From positions 1 to 21,975 of the forward strand of contig CAZRLO010000045.1 of assembly GCA_964600965.1 (NCBI GenBank): a stretch of DNA of 21,975 nt. The letters are read 5' to 3'. This stretch comes from UBA5972 sp964600965 (GTDB lineage: Bacteria; Pseudomonadota; Alphaproteobacteria; Rhodobacterales; Rhodobacteraceae). Below the pieces are notes generated by a model that did not search any database, was not told where the DNA came from, and saw nothing but the letters and a program-made list of their open reading frames with translations. Of this stretch, positions 7,074-13,322 are shown piece by piece. Positions within the stretch are counted from its first letter, which is position 1. Each line of letters begins with the position of its first letter. The translations under genes and the position numbers were made by a program.

Positions 7074-7865
7074 ATGACCAAATCCGTGCGAATCGAACAT
7101 GATGGCCCGGCCCTGCGGATCATCAACGACAATCCCGCCTCGCGCAATGCGCTGAGCGCCGAGTATGTCGAGGCCCTGACCGAAGCTGTGGAAAACGCCG
7201 GTGCCGACCGATCCGTGGCCGCCGTGATCCTGTCGGGGGCCGGGAGGTTCTTCTGCTCGGGAGGTGATCTCAACATTCTGATCCGGCGGCGCGAGATGGA
7301 TCTTGCCTGGCGCATCGATTCCATCGCCATTCTGCACCGGGCGATCCTGGCGATTCGGGCCTGCCCCAAGCCGGTCATCGCTGCCGTCGAAGGCGGTGCC
7401 GCCGGGGCCGGAGCGTCGATTGCGCTGGCGTGCGATCTGATCGTCGCGGCGCGTGATGCCTATTTCGCGGTATCCTATTTGCGCGTCGGGTTGACGCCCG
7501 ACGGCGGGGCCACGGCGTTTTTGTCCGAGGCGCTGCCCCGCCAACTGGTCAACGAAATCCTGATGTTCGGCGACAAGATACCCGTGTCGCGCCTTCACGC
7601 GCTGGGGGCGATCAATCGAATTTGCGACGCCGGCGCTGCGGAAAGCGAAGCACAGGCGCTGGCCGCGCGGCTATGGCGGGTCGGACCGTCAGCGCTGGGC
7701 AACGCCAAGGCGCTGGCGGTTTCGGCACGGGAAAATGCGCTGGAGGCTCAGCTTGACCTCGAAGCCCAAAACATGGCCGAGGCACAAGGTGGCGATGAAG
7801 CCGCCGAAGGAATCGCTGCGTTTCTGGACAAGCGCAAACCCGACTTTACCCGGTTTCGCGGGTAA
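7074..7865 (+). CDS. Crotonase-superfamily protein, oxepin-CoA hydrolase/PaaG-like, lacking the first catalytic Glu
   Basis: Predicted 263-residue enoyl-CoA hydratase/isomerase family protein. The oxyanion motif FFCSGGDLNILI (59-70) and the second GAAGAGASIALACDL (108-122) are clear, as is YLRVGLTPDGGATAFL (135-150). The first hydratase glutamate is replaced (AGAGAS instead of GGGxE), while an acidic residue remains at the second site (D143 in LTPDGG). This is the pattern of isomerase-like members such as PaaG, and the sequence resembles what is annotated as oxepin-CoA hydrolase, alternative type. A simple hydratase role is therefore doubtful; double-bond isomerisation is more likely. It starts 3 nt after the bifunctional enzyme, with AAAGGAA upstream, and is the last gene of the operon. 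Confidence 0.85.
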   Translation: MTKSVRIEHDGPALRIINDNPASRNALSAEYVEALTEAVENAGADRSVAAVILSGAGRFFCSGGDLNILIRRREMDLAWRIDSIAILHRAILAIRACPKPVIAAVEGGAAGAGASIALACDLIVAARDAYFAVSYLRVGLTPDGGATAFLSEALPRQLVNEILMFGDKIPVSRLHALGAINRICDAGAAESEAQALAARLWRVGPSALGNAKALAVSARENALEAQLDLEAQNMAEAQGGDEAAEGIAAFLDKRKPDFTRFRG

Positions 7866-7869
7866 TTCG

Positions 7870-7928
7870 GGCGCTACAACACCGAAATCAGCACGCCGCG
7901 CACAGCCAGGCTTTTCGGAAATAGCGCC
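7870..7928 (+). terminator. Nested hairpin downstream of the acyl-CoA operon
   Basis: GGCGCTA (7870-7876) pairs with TAGCGCC (7922-7928), and inside it CCGAAA (7882-7887) pairs with TTTCGG (7913-7918). Both arms are perfect, with short internal loops of 5 and 3 nt between the stems. It begins 4 nt after the crotonase stop codon. There is no long T tract, so it may be a 3' end stabiliser or a factor-dependent terminator rather than a classical intrinsic one. Confidence 0.45.
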
Positions 7929-8007
7929 TTATTGAAGTCGGTTGGATGATTGCCAAAATGGCTGGCAACACATTGATAAACAACGTTGAATGTTCTGGCA
8001 ATCGATT

Positions 8008-8135
8008 CCGATAATCCGGAAAACTAGTTTATCGGTAGACCGGTTTTCCGGTGGACCGGATTACTGGTGGACCGGATTACTGGCAGGCCGGATTACTGGC
8101 AAATCGGATCACTGGTAGTCCGGTTTACCGCCAAG
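8008..8135. repeat. Tandem array of eight degenerate 16-bp repeats
   Basis: Units start at 8008, 8024, 8040, 8056, 8072, 8088, 8104 and 8120. The three central units (8056-8103) share an identical 12-bp core CCGGATTACTGG, and the next one is TCGGATCACTGG. The outer units are increasingly diverged; 8040 reads CCGGTTTTCCGG in the core. A possible ninth unit at 8136-8151 has decayed into CCGCC repeats. An 8-bp inverted repeat CCGGAAAA (8016-8023) / TTTTCCGG (8044-8051) spans the second unit. The period is not a multiple of three, and no spacers separate the units. Origin by slippage and a role as an iterated protein-binding site are both possible. Confidence 0.85.
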
Positions 8136-8150
8136 CCGCCAAACCGCCGA

Positions 8151-8180
8151 AACGCAACCTTCCAAACCGTGGGTTGCGTT
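8151..8180. other. 9-bp perfect hairpin
   Basis: AACGCAACC (8151-8159) and GGTTGCGTT (8172-8180) form a perfect 9-bp stem with a 12-nt loop, directly after the 16-bp repeat array. No T tract follows. Function unknown. Confidence 0.5.
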
Positions 8181-8210
8181 CAAGATATGCGCCGAAGCAG
8201 CGCGTTTTGG

Positions 8211-8279
8211 GCGGGTGCTGGCCGGATGGGCGCGAACAACGCGCGCGGCCGACGATTGAACCGAATCGTCGGCACCCGC
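8211..8279. other. Nested GC-rich hairpin in the leader of the PHP gene
   Basis: The inner stem GCCGACGATT (8248-8257) / AATCGTCGGC (8264-8273) is a perfect 10-bp pairing with the 6-nt loop GAACCG. GCGGGTGC (8211-8218) / GCACCCGC (8272-8279) could enclose it, competing for the last two bases. A further GCGCG-AACAA-CGCGC hairpin (8230-8244) lies within. This could be an attenuator or a structured leader about 130 nt before the PHP start. No T tract is seen. Confidence 0.45.
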
Positions 8280-8409
8280 GGCACCCGTTGCCGTCCATGC
8301 GCGGCACGGGCAGTCGACGCTTTGAACTGCCTGAGAATTCGCTTGCAAGATACCGGCAGCGAGCCGAGCGTAGGCGGGTGATTCTCGTCGAGGAAACGGA
8401 GGCTTCACC

Positions 8410-9339
8410 GTGCGGCCAGTGGCATTTTCAAATCCCGGTCGATTCTTCCGGGGCAATCTTCACACACATTCCACGCGATCCGACGGCAGGCTGGAACCTG
8501 CCGAGGTTTGCCGCCGCTACCGGGCGCGGGGCTATGATTTTCTGGCGCTGACGGATCATTTCGTCGGCCCGTTCGCCTATCCGATCGTGGACACACGCGA
8601 ATTCAGGGAACCCGATTTCACCACGCTGATCGGTGCCGAGCTGCATTCCGGCGCGATGGAAAACGGCGAGTTGTGGCATATCCTTGCGGTTGGACTTCCG
8701 TTTGATTTCGCGCCCAGCAACACGCCGGATTTTCGCCCGATTGCGGATCAGGAAACCGGCCCGCAGCTTGCCGCGCGGGCGGTGGATGCCGGGGCTTTCG
8801 TCGCCATTGCGCATCCGGAATGGTCGGGCCTGACCGATGCGGACATGCGCTCGATCGATGCGGCCCACGCGGTCGAGGTCTACAACCACGGCTGCGCCGT
8901 CGAATGCGACCGGGGGCGCGGGCTGCATTCGGCCGACTTGCTGGCCACCGGCGGCAGGCGCATGTCGTTCGTCGCGACGGATGACGCGCATTTCGCCCAT
9001 GACGAGCTGGACGCGTTTGGCGGCTGGACCATGGTCAAGGCGACCGAGAACACGCCCGAGGCGCTGCTGGCGGCGCTGAAGGCCGGGGCGCACTATGCCA
9101 CGACCGGGCCCGATTTCGTGGACATCGAGTTTGACGGCCAAGAGGTCCACGTACATTCCAGCCCGGTTTCCGCCGTGATCCTGCAAGGCGCCGGACCCGC
9201 CACGGGGGGTGAATTCTCGCCCGGGCTGACACAGGTCAGCCTGCCGCTGGGCCGGCTCGAGGGCAGCCCGTTTCTGCGCGTGACACTGATTGATGCGGCG
9301 GGAAACAGGGCCTGGTCCAACCCGATCTGGTGCACCTGA
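8410..9339 (+). CDS. PHP-domain metal-dependent hydrolase/phosphoesterase
   Basis: Predicted 309-residue PHP-fold protein, a family of tri-metal phosphoesterases and related hydrolases. The metal-ligand motifs appear in order: HTHS (H18, H20) with D25, LTDH (D49, H50), GAELHS (E77, H79), H90, AHPEW (H135), EVYNH (E156, H160) and ATDDAH (D191/D192, H194). A C-terminal part (about 225-309) looks like a small beta-sandwich without catalytic motifs. There is no signal peptide. The start is GTG 8410 with GGAGG at 8398-8402 and 7 nt spacing. It is followed 68 nt later by bdhA on the same strand. The substrate cannot be told from sequence; a phosphoesterase acting on a small molecule is the default family expectation. 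Confidence 0.85.
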   Translation: MRPVAFSNPGRFFRGNLHTHSTRSDGRLEPAEVCRRYRARGYDFLALTDHFVGPFAYPIVDTREFREPDFTTLIGAELHSGAMENGELWHILAVGLPFDFAPSNTPDFRPIADQETGPQLAARAVDAGAFVAIAHPEWSGLTDADMRSIDAAHAVEVYNHGCAVECDRGRGLHSADLLATGGRRMSFVATDDAHFAHDELDAFGGWTMVKATENTPEALLAALKAGAHYATTGPDFVDIEFDGQEVHVHSSPVSAVILQGAGPATGGEFSPGLTQVSLPLGRLEGSPFLRVTLIDAAGNRAWSNPIWCT

Positions 9340-9407
9340 ACGACAGGGCTTGAATCCGGACGTGATCCACGGCAATTGGCGGCGGGATCTTGCATCGGGG
9401 GTTTGAA

Positions 9408-10190
9408 ATGCTGACGGGAAAATCTGCGCTGATCACCGGATCGACCAGCGGTATCGGGCGCGGGATCGCTCAGGCGCTGGCGGATCAGGGCGCAAACGTG
9501 ATGATCAACGGCTTTGGCGATGCCGCGGAAATCGAGGATCTGCGCCAATCGCTTTCACGCCGGTCCGGGACCACGGTGCTTTACGCGCCCGCCGACATGA
9601 CCAGACCCGCCGAAATTGCCGCGATGGTCGCGCAGGCCGAGGCGGCATTTGGTGGCGTCGATATTCTGGTCAACAACGCGGGCATCCAGTTCGTGTCGCC
9701 GATCGAAGATTTTCCTGGCGACAAATGGGATGCCATCCTCGCGATCAACCTTTCCTCGGCCTTTCACACCACCAAACACGCCCTTGGCGGCATGAAGTCG
9801 CGCGGCTGGGGGCGGATCGTCAACCTGGCCAGTGCGCATTCACTGGTCGCCTCGCCCTACAAGGCCGCCTATGTCGCGGCCAAGCACGGGCTTGCCGGGT
9901 TGACCAAGACGGTGGCGCTGGAATGCGCCGAGGAAGGCGTGACGGTGAACGCCGTGTCGCCCGGCTATGTTTTGACGCCGCTGGTCGAGGCACAGATACC
10001 CGACACGGCCGCAGCCCGCGGCATCAGCGAAGAGGCGGTCAAGCGCGACGTGATTCTGGCGGCGCAACCGACGAAAAAATTCGTTGGAATTGAAGAGGTC
10101 GCCGCGACGGTGGCATTTCTGTGCAGCGACGCGGCGGCGGGGATCACCGGCAGCAATATCTCGATTGATGGTGGCTGGACGGCGAAGTGA
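9408..10190 (+). CDS. bdhA: D-3-hydroxybutyrate dehydrogenase (SDR family)
   Basis: Predicted 260-residue short-chain dehydrogenase that interconverts D-3-hydroxybutyrate and acetoacetate with NAD(H). It has the TGSTSGIG cofactor loop (10-17), the HBDH-typical NGFGD (34-38), NNAG (89-92), and the catalytic S142, Y155 and K159. Residues Q94, H144, K152 and Q196, which hold the substrate carboxylate in the Pseudomonas fragi enzyme, occur here at the same numbers, so the specific call is strong. The C-terminus ISIDGGWTAK is also typical. The chosen start is ATG 9408 with GGGGG upstream; the upstream TTG at 9390 has no support. It lies in the same direction as the PHP gene and ends in a convergent arrangement with xth. 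It links to ketone-body or polyhydroxybutyrate turnover. Confidence 0.93.
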   Translation: MLTGKSALITGSTSGIGRGIAQALADQGANVMINGFGDAAEIEDLRQSLSRRSGTTVLYAPADMTRPAEIAAMVAQAEAAFGGVDILVNNAGIQFVSPIEDFPGDKWDAILAINLSSAFHTTKHALGGMKSRGWGRIVNLASAHSLVASPYKAAYVAAKHGLAGLTKTVALECAEEGVTVNAVSPGYVLTPLVEAQIPDTAAARGISEEAVKRDVILAAQPTKKFVGIEEVAATVAFLCSDAAAGITGSNISIDGGWTAK

Positions 10191-10191
10191 T

Positions 10192-10236
10192 GCCCGCCGC
10201 CTTCGGTGTTTTTCGGGCGGTAGTTTAACGTTAAAC
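10192..10236. terminator. Possible bidirectional terminator between bdhA and xth
   Basis: In the 48-bp gap between two convergent genes, CCGCC (10194-10198) can pair with GGCGG (10216-10220), with a T5 run inside the loop. This is followed by the perfect 14-bp palindrome GTTTAACGTTAAAC (10223-10236), which ends 2 bp before the xth stop. Neither element is a classical terminator; the call rests mainly on position. Confidence 0.33.
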
Positions 10237-10238
10237 AA

Positions 10239-11018
10239 TCACGCCGCCAGTTCCACCCAGATCGGCACATGGTCCGACGGGCGTTCGCGGCCGCGCATGT
10301 GCCGGTCGATGGCGCAATCGGTCAACAGGTCGGCACATTGCGGCGTCAGCAGGAAATGATCGATGCGGATGCCGTCGTTCTTGTCCCATGCGCCGCGTTG
10401 AAAATCCCAGAACGTATAATTCATCGGCGCCGGGTCCCGCGCGCGAAACGCGTCGGTGAAACCCAGATTGACGATCCGCTGATAGGCGGCCCGGCTTTCG
10501 GGGAGAAACAGCGCATCCTCGCGCCATTTTTCGGGGCTGTGCGCGTCTTCGGCCTGCGGTATGACGTTGAAATCGCCCGCCATCAGCGCCGGTTCTTCGG
10601 CGGCAATCAAATCAGCGGCGCGCGCGCGAAGACGCTCCATCCACGCCAGCTTGTAATCATATTTCGCTCCCGGAACCGGGTTGCCGTTGGGCAGATACAG
10701 GCCGCAGACCCGCACCGGTCTGTCGCCCATCACCGTTGCCTCGATCCAACGCGCCTGTACGTCGTCATCGTCGCCGGGCAGGCCGTGGGCAACATCTTCC
10801 AGCGGCAGCTTTGACAGGATCGCCACACCGTTGAAGCTTTTCTGCCCATGGGTTTCGACCTGAAAGCCCAGATCCTCGAACGGCGCGCGCGGGAAATTCC
10901 CGTCGACCGACTTGATTTCCTGCAAAAGGGCAACGTCGACGCCGCTTTCGGGCAACCATTCGAGCACACGCTCAATGCGCGCCTTGATGCCGTTGATGTT
11001 GAAAGAGGCGATTTTCAT
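10239..11018 (-). CDS. xth: Exodeoxyribonuclease III / AP endonuclease
   Basis: Predicted 259-residue member of the EEP (exonuclease-endonuclease-phosphatase) family that cleaves at abasic sites and trims 3' ends in base-excision repair. Motifs: MKIASFNINGIKAR with N7, LLQEIKS with E34, GLYLPNG with Y108, GDFNVIP with D149 and N151, RIDHFL with D220, and the terminal SDHVPIWVEL with D249 and H250. All catalytic residues expected for Xth are present. The start is taken as ATG 11018, which has GGTGA 5 nt upstream; a GTG three codons earlier is less likely because that GTG lies within this GGTGA. It is the last of three leftward genes (erpA, cytochrome c, xth); gaps of 80-83 bp leave open separate promoters. 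Confidence 0.95.
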   Translation of the reverse strand: MKIASFNINGIKARIERVLEWLPESGVDVALLQEIKSVDGNFPRAPFEDLGFQVETHGQKSFNGVAILSKLPLEDVAHGLPGDDDDVQARWIEATVMGDRPVRVCGLYLPNGNPVPGAKYDYKLAWMERLRARAADLIAAEEPALMAGDFNVIPQAEDAHSPEKWREDALFLPESRAAYQRIVNLGFTDAFRARDPAPMNYTFWDFQRGAWDKNDGIRIDHFLLTPQCADLLTDCAIDRHMRGRERPSDHVPIWVELAA

Positions 11019-11098
11019 GCGGTTCACCGGAAATAATGTCGTCCCAGTATCGGTGGATTACCCGATTCCGCAAGCCGCACCTGCGCCATTTTCCGCGT

Positions 11099-11536
11099 TC
11101 AGAAAATCCCGTTGGCGCGCTGGAGTTCGCGAATATAGGTCACGATGGATTTGACATCGCCATCCGTCAGCCCCTTTTGCGGCGGCATATCGCCAAAACG
11201 CCAGTGGTGCGACGGAACGCCGTTCCTTACCGCCGCCATGAAGGCAAAATCGCCGTGATGCGACGGGACATAATATTTGTGGATCAGCGGCGGGCCGATG
11301 CCATTGCGCCCGGCGGCATGGATGCCGTGGCAAGCCGCGCAAACCGCATTGAATGCGGTCTCGCCAATCCTTGCAGGATCGGAAAGAGTCGCCGTCTTGA
11401 CGGCGACGATGGGGGCACCGGTGGCCTCGGGCTTCGCGTCGGCGGCGACGGCGGGCTGGGGTTGGCGGGCGTAAAACACGACGGCGACCGCCAACAAAAC
11501 GCCGGTCGCAAGCGAAAGGATGGTAATTCTGGACAT
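11099..11536 (-). CDS. Class I cytochrome c, exported or membrane-anchored
   Basis: Predicted 145-residue monohaem cytochrome c acting on the periplasmic side. Residues 5-22 are hydrophobic (ILSLATGVLLAVAVVFYA) and form a signal peptide or N-terminal anchor; AVAADA (29-34) could be a cleavage site. The haem is attached at CAACH (C66, C69, H70). The probable distal ligand is M117 in RFGDMPPQ, in the usual position for this class. The C-terminal helix contains IVTYIRELQRANGIF, typical of cytochrome c modules. Start ATG 11536 follows AAGG. The partner oxidase or dehydrogenase is not in the window; it could be an electron carrier in respiration. Neighbours erpA and xth give no functional hint. 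Confidence 0.88.
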   Translation of the reverse strand: MSRITILSLATGVLLAVAVVFYARQPQPAVAADAKPEATGAPIVAVKTATLSDPARIGETAFNAVCAACHGIHAAGRNGIGPPLIHKYYVPSHHGDFAFMAAVRNGVPSHHWRFGDMPPQKGLTDGDVKSIVTYIRELQRANGIF

Positions 11537-11619
11537 GGGAACCTTGCAGTCAAATTGGTTTCCCCCGGTTTGCGGGTTCCGGCAGGGGGAAGGTCAAGCG
11601 GTTTTTGGCCCGGTCAGGC

Positions 11620-11952
11620 TCAGATCGAAAAACTTGTGCCGCACCCGCAGGAGCTTGTCGCATTCGGGTTGTCGATCACGAACCGCGCCCCGATCAGTTC
11701 CTCGGAAAAATCGATGGTCGCCCCGCCCAGAAACGGCAGCGATACGCGGTCGACCAGGACCCTCTGGCCGTTCTTCTCCAGGACCAGATCGTCGTCCGCC
11801 GGTTCGTCCAGCTTGATCTCATATTGAAACCCCGAACAGCCGCCGCCCTGAACCGCCACGCGCAGGGCTTGCGTATGGTCGGCGTCCGCATTGATGCTGG
11901 CCAATTGACTGAATGCGCGATCCGTCACTTTGGGGGGCAGGGCAAGGTCCAT
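11620..11952 (-). CDS. erpA: A-type Fe-S carrier / insertion protein (HesB/IscA family)
   Basis: Predicted 110-residue A-type iron-sulfur carrier that delivers clusters to apoproteins. The three cluster cysteines are C39 (GGGCSGFQYEI), C102 and C104 (SSCGCGTSFSI). The segment FVIDNPNATSSCGCG is diagnostic of the family. The reading frame is open to 12036, but the family N-terminus (LPPKVTDRAF) begins at the ATG at 11952, and a good promoter at 11990-12018 would start transcription near 11983, downstream of the earlier start codons. No strong ribosome binding site is seen, which leaves the start somewhat open. It is divergent from the dGTPase gene. ErpA rather than IscA is a judgement from overall similarity and from the absence of isc/suf genes around it. 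Confidence 0.87.
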   Translation of the reverse strand: MDLALPPKVTDRAFSQLASINADADHTQALRVAVQGGGCSGFQYEIKLDEPADDDLVLEKNGQRVLVDRVSLPFLGGATIDFSEELIGARFVIDNPNATSSCGCGTSFSI

Positions 11953-11989
11953 GTGGTGATGTGCATTTTTGTGGTTTAGACTGTCCTTC

Positions 11990-12018
11990 AACATAGGCGC
12001 TTTGGCGTCAGGCGACAA
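11990..12018 (-). promoter_or_regulatory. Promoter for erpA
   Basis: On the reverse strand TTGTCG (12018-12013), 17-bp spacer, TATGTT (11995-11990). Transcription would begin near 11983, about 30 nt before the ATG at 11952. It overlaps the leader of the divergent dGTPase gene. Confidence 0.5.
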
Positions 12019-12034
12019 GGACAAGGCGAAATCC

Positions 12035-13183
12035 ATGCTGGCAGAATTTGCCTGCGACCCGGCGAAATCGCGGGGCCGGCTGCACGCGGAAACCGAAAGC
12101 GCGCACCGAACCGCGTTTCAACGCGACCGCGACCGGATCATTCATTCCAGCGCTTTTCGGCGGCTCAAGCACAAGACGCAGGTGTTCGTCGAAAACGAGG
12201 GGGACTATTTCCGTACCCGCCTTACCCATTCGATCGAGGTCGGGCAGGTGGCGCGGACGATCTCGTCGGTGCTGGGCCTGAATTCCGAATTGACCGAGGC
12301 GGTGGCATTGGCGCACGATCTGGGCCACACGCCTTTCGGCCATACCGGCGAGGATGCGCTGAACGCCTGCATGCAACCTTATGGCGGCTTTGATCACAAC
12401 GCTCAGGCCATCAAGATCGTGACCATGCTGGAACGGCATTACGCGCAATTCAACGGGCTGAACCTGAGCTGGGAAACGCTGGAGGGTCTGGCAAAGCATA
12501 ACGGCCCGGTGACCAAGGATGTACCGCAGGCTTTGGCGGAATACGTCGCCACGCATGACCTGGAACTGGGGACCTATGCCAGCGCCGAGGCACAGGTCGC
12601 CGCGATTTCCGACGATGTCGCCTATAACAATCACGATCTGGATGACGGCTTGCGCGCCGGGCTGTTCAACGAGGAACAGATACGGGAACTTCCCATCATT
12701 TCAGCCTGTTACGACCGGGTGGACGCGCTTTATCCCGATCTTGACTTTATCCGGCGGCGGCACGAGGCGCTGCGACGCGTGTTTGGTGTGATGGTCGAGG
12801 ACGTGATCGACGAAAGCCGCCGTCGGATTGGCGATGCCGCCCCGGTCAGCGCCGACGCGGTGCGCGGCGCGGGTCGGCAACTGATTGGGTTTTCCCCGGC
12901 GATGGAGGCCGATCTGGAACGGATCCGCGCCTTTTTCTTCAAACACATGTACCGCCACTGGAAAGTACGGCGTATGCGCCGCAAGGCCGGGTTGATCGTG
13001 AAGGAAATGTTCGCGATATTTTTGGACGATCCGGCGATGCTGCCGGACGGCTGGCAGGATTGGGCAACCAGCGGTGACAAGGCGAAATGCGCAGTGGTGA
13101 TTGCCGATTACATTGCGGGCATGACCGACCGGTTCGCGCTGGACGAGCACCGAAAACTGGTCGATCCCATGGCGATGGGCTGA
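12035..13183 (+). CDS. dgt: dGTPase-like HD-domain triphosphohydrolase
   Basis: Predicted 382-residue deoxyguanosine-triphosphate triphosphohydrolase-like protein that splits dNTPs into nucleoside and triphosphate. The HD metal site is complete: H65 in RLTHSIEVGQVAR, the H94-D95 pair in ALAHDLGHTPFGHTGE, and a later Asp in AAISDDVAYNNHDLDDG. FRRLKHKTQVF (41-51) is the usual N-terminal block. The start is ATG 12035 (MLAEFACDPAKSRGR), supported by AAGGCGA at 12023-12029; the frame extends to 11969 but without support. It lies 140 bp before argS on the same strand, an order I recall as common in Rhodobacterales. The type 2 (dGTPase-like) subfamily often has relaxed dNTP specificity, so strict dGTP use is not assured. 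Confidence 0.93.
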   Translation: MLAEFACDPAKSRGRLHAETESAHRTAFQRDRDRIIHSSAFRRLKHKTQVFVENEGDYFRTRLTHSIEVGQVARTISSVLGLNSELTEAVALAHDLGHTPFGHTGEDALNACMQPYGGFDHNAQAIKIVTMLERHYAQFNGLNLSWETLEGLAKHNGPVTKDVPQALAEYVATHDLELGTYASAEAQVAAISDDVAYNNHDLDDGLRAGLFNEEQIRELPIISACYDRVDALYPDLDFIRRRHEALRRVFGVMVEDVIDESRRRIGDAAPVSADAVRGAGRQLIGFSPAMEADLERIRAFFFKHMYRHWKVRRMRRKAGLIVKEMFAIFLDDPAMLPDGWQDWATSGDKAKCAVVIADYIAGMTDRFALDEHRKLVDPMAMG

Positions 13184-13268
13184 AATGCGGATGCCTGCGG
13201 CGCGAGTATTAAAGGGAACAATGAAAACGTTGATTGCCTCCTGATGCGCCGGGACGCCTGAACACACA

Positions 13269-13299
13269 TTGACCCCGGTCGCGACCGTGGTAAACCACG
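13269..13299 (+). promoter_or_regulatory. argS promoter overlapping two inverted repeats
   Basis: TTGACC (13269-13274), 16-bp spacer, TAAACC (13291-13296), 26 nt before the argS ATG. The spacer contains the perfect 12-bp palindrome CGGTCGCGACCG (13276-13287). The inverted repeat CGTGGT-AA-ACCACG (13286-13299) covers the -10. A repressor bound here could block initiation; alternatively the palindromes are fortuitous. Confidence 0.42.
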
Positions 13300-13322
13300 C
13301 CGAACTTCGCCAAGAGATGCCA

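Larger units (their letters stand above)
7866..8409. other. Gene-free structured intergenic region
   Basis: These 544 bases between the crotonase gene and the PHP gene hold no convincing gene. They contain a nested hairpin right after the crotonase stop (7870-7928), an inverted repeat TTGCCA-N7-TGGCAA (7950-7968), a 16-bp tandem repeat array (8008-8135), a 9-bp stem hairpin (8151-8180) and a nested GC-rich hairpin (8211-8279). Frames crossing the repeats on both strands have low-complexity products and overlap the PHP start, so I regard them as non-coding. Confidence 0.6.

Noticed and set aside
6267..7598. 443-residue reverse frame opposite the bifunctional enzyme and crotonase
   Set aside because: It is antisense to two genes with clear catalytic motifs and spans their junction.
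8008..8135. CRISPR array
   Set aside because: The units are 16 bp, contiguous, degenerate and without spacers, and no cas genes are present.
8051..8551. Frames reading through the 16-bp repeats into the PHP gene
   Set aside because: The 16-bp period shifts frame at every unit, the product is repetitive, and the end overlaps the PHP gene, which has its own start and metal motifs.
9408..10190. LvaD-type reductase for the 4-hydroxyacyl pathway
   Set aside because: The protein has Q94, H144, K152 and Q196 of true D-3-hydroxybutyrate dehydrogenase and sits in a separate transcription unit beyond the repeat region.
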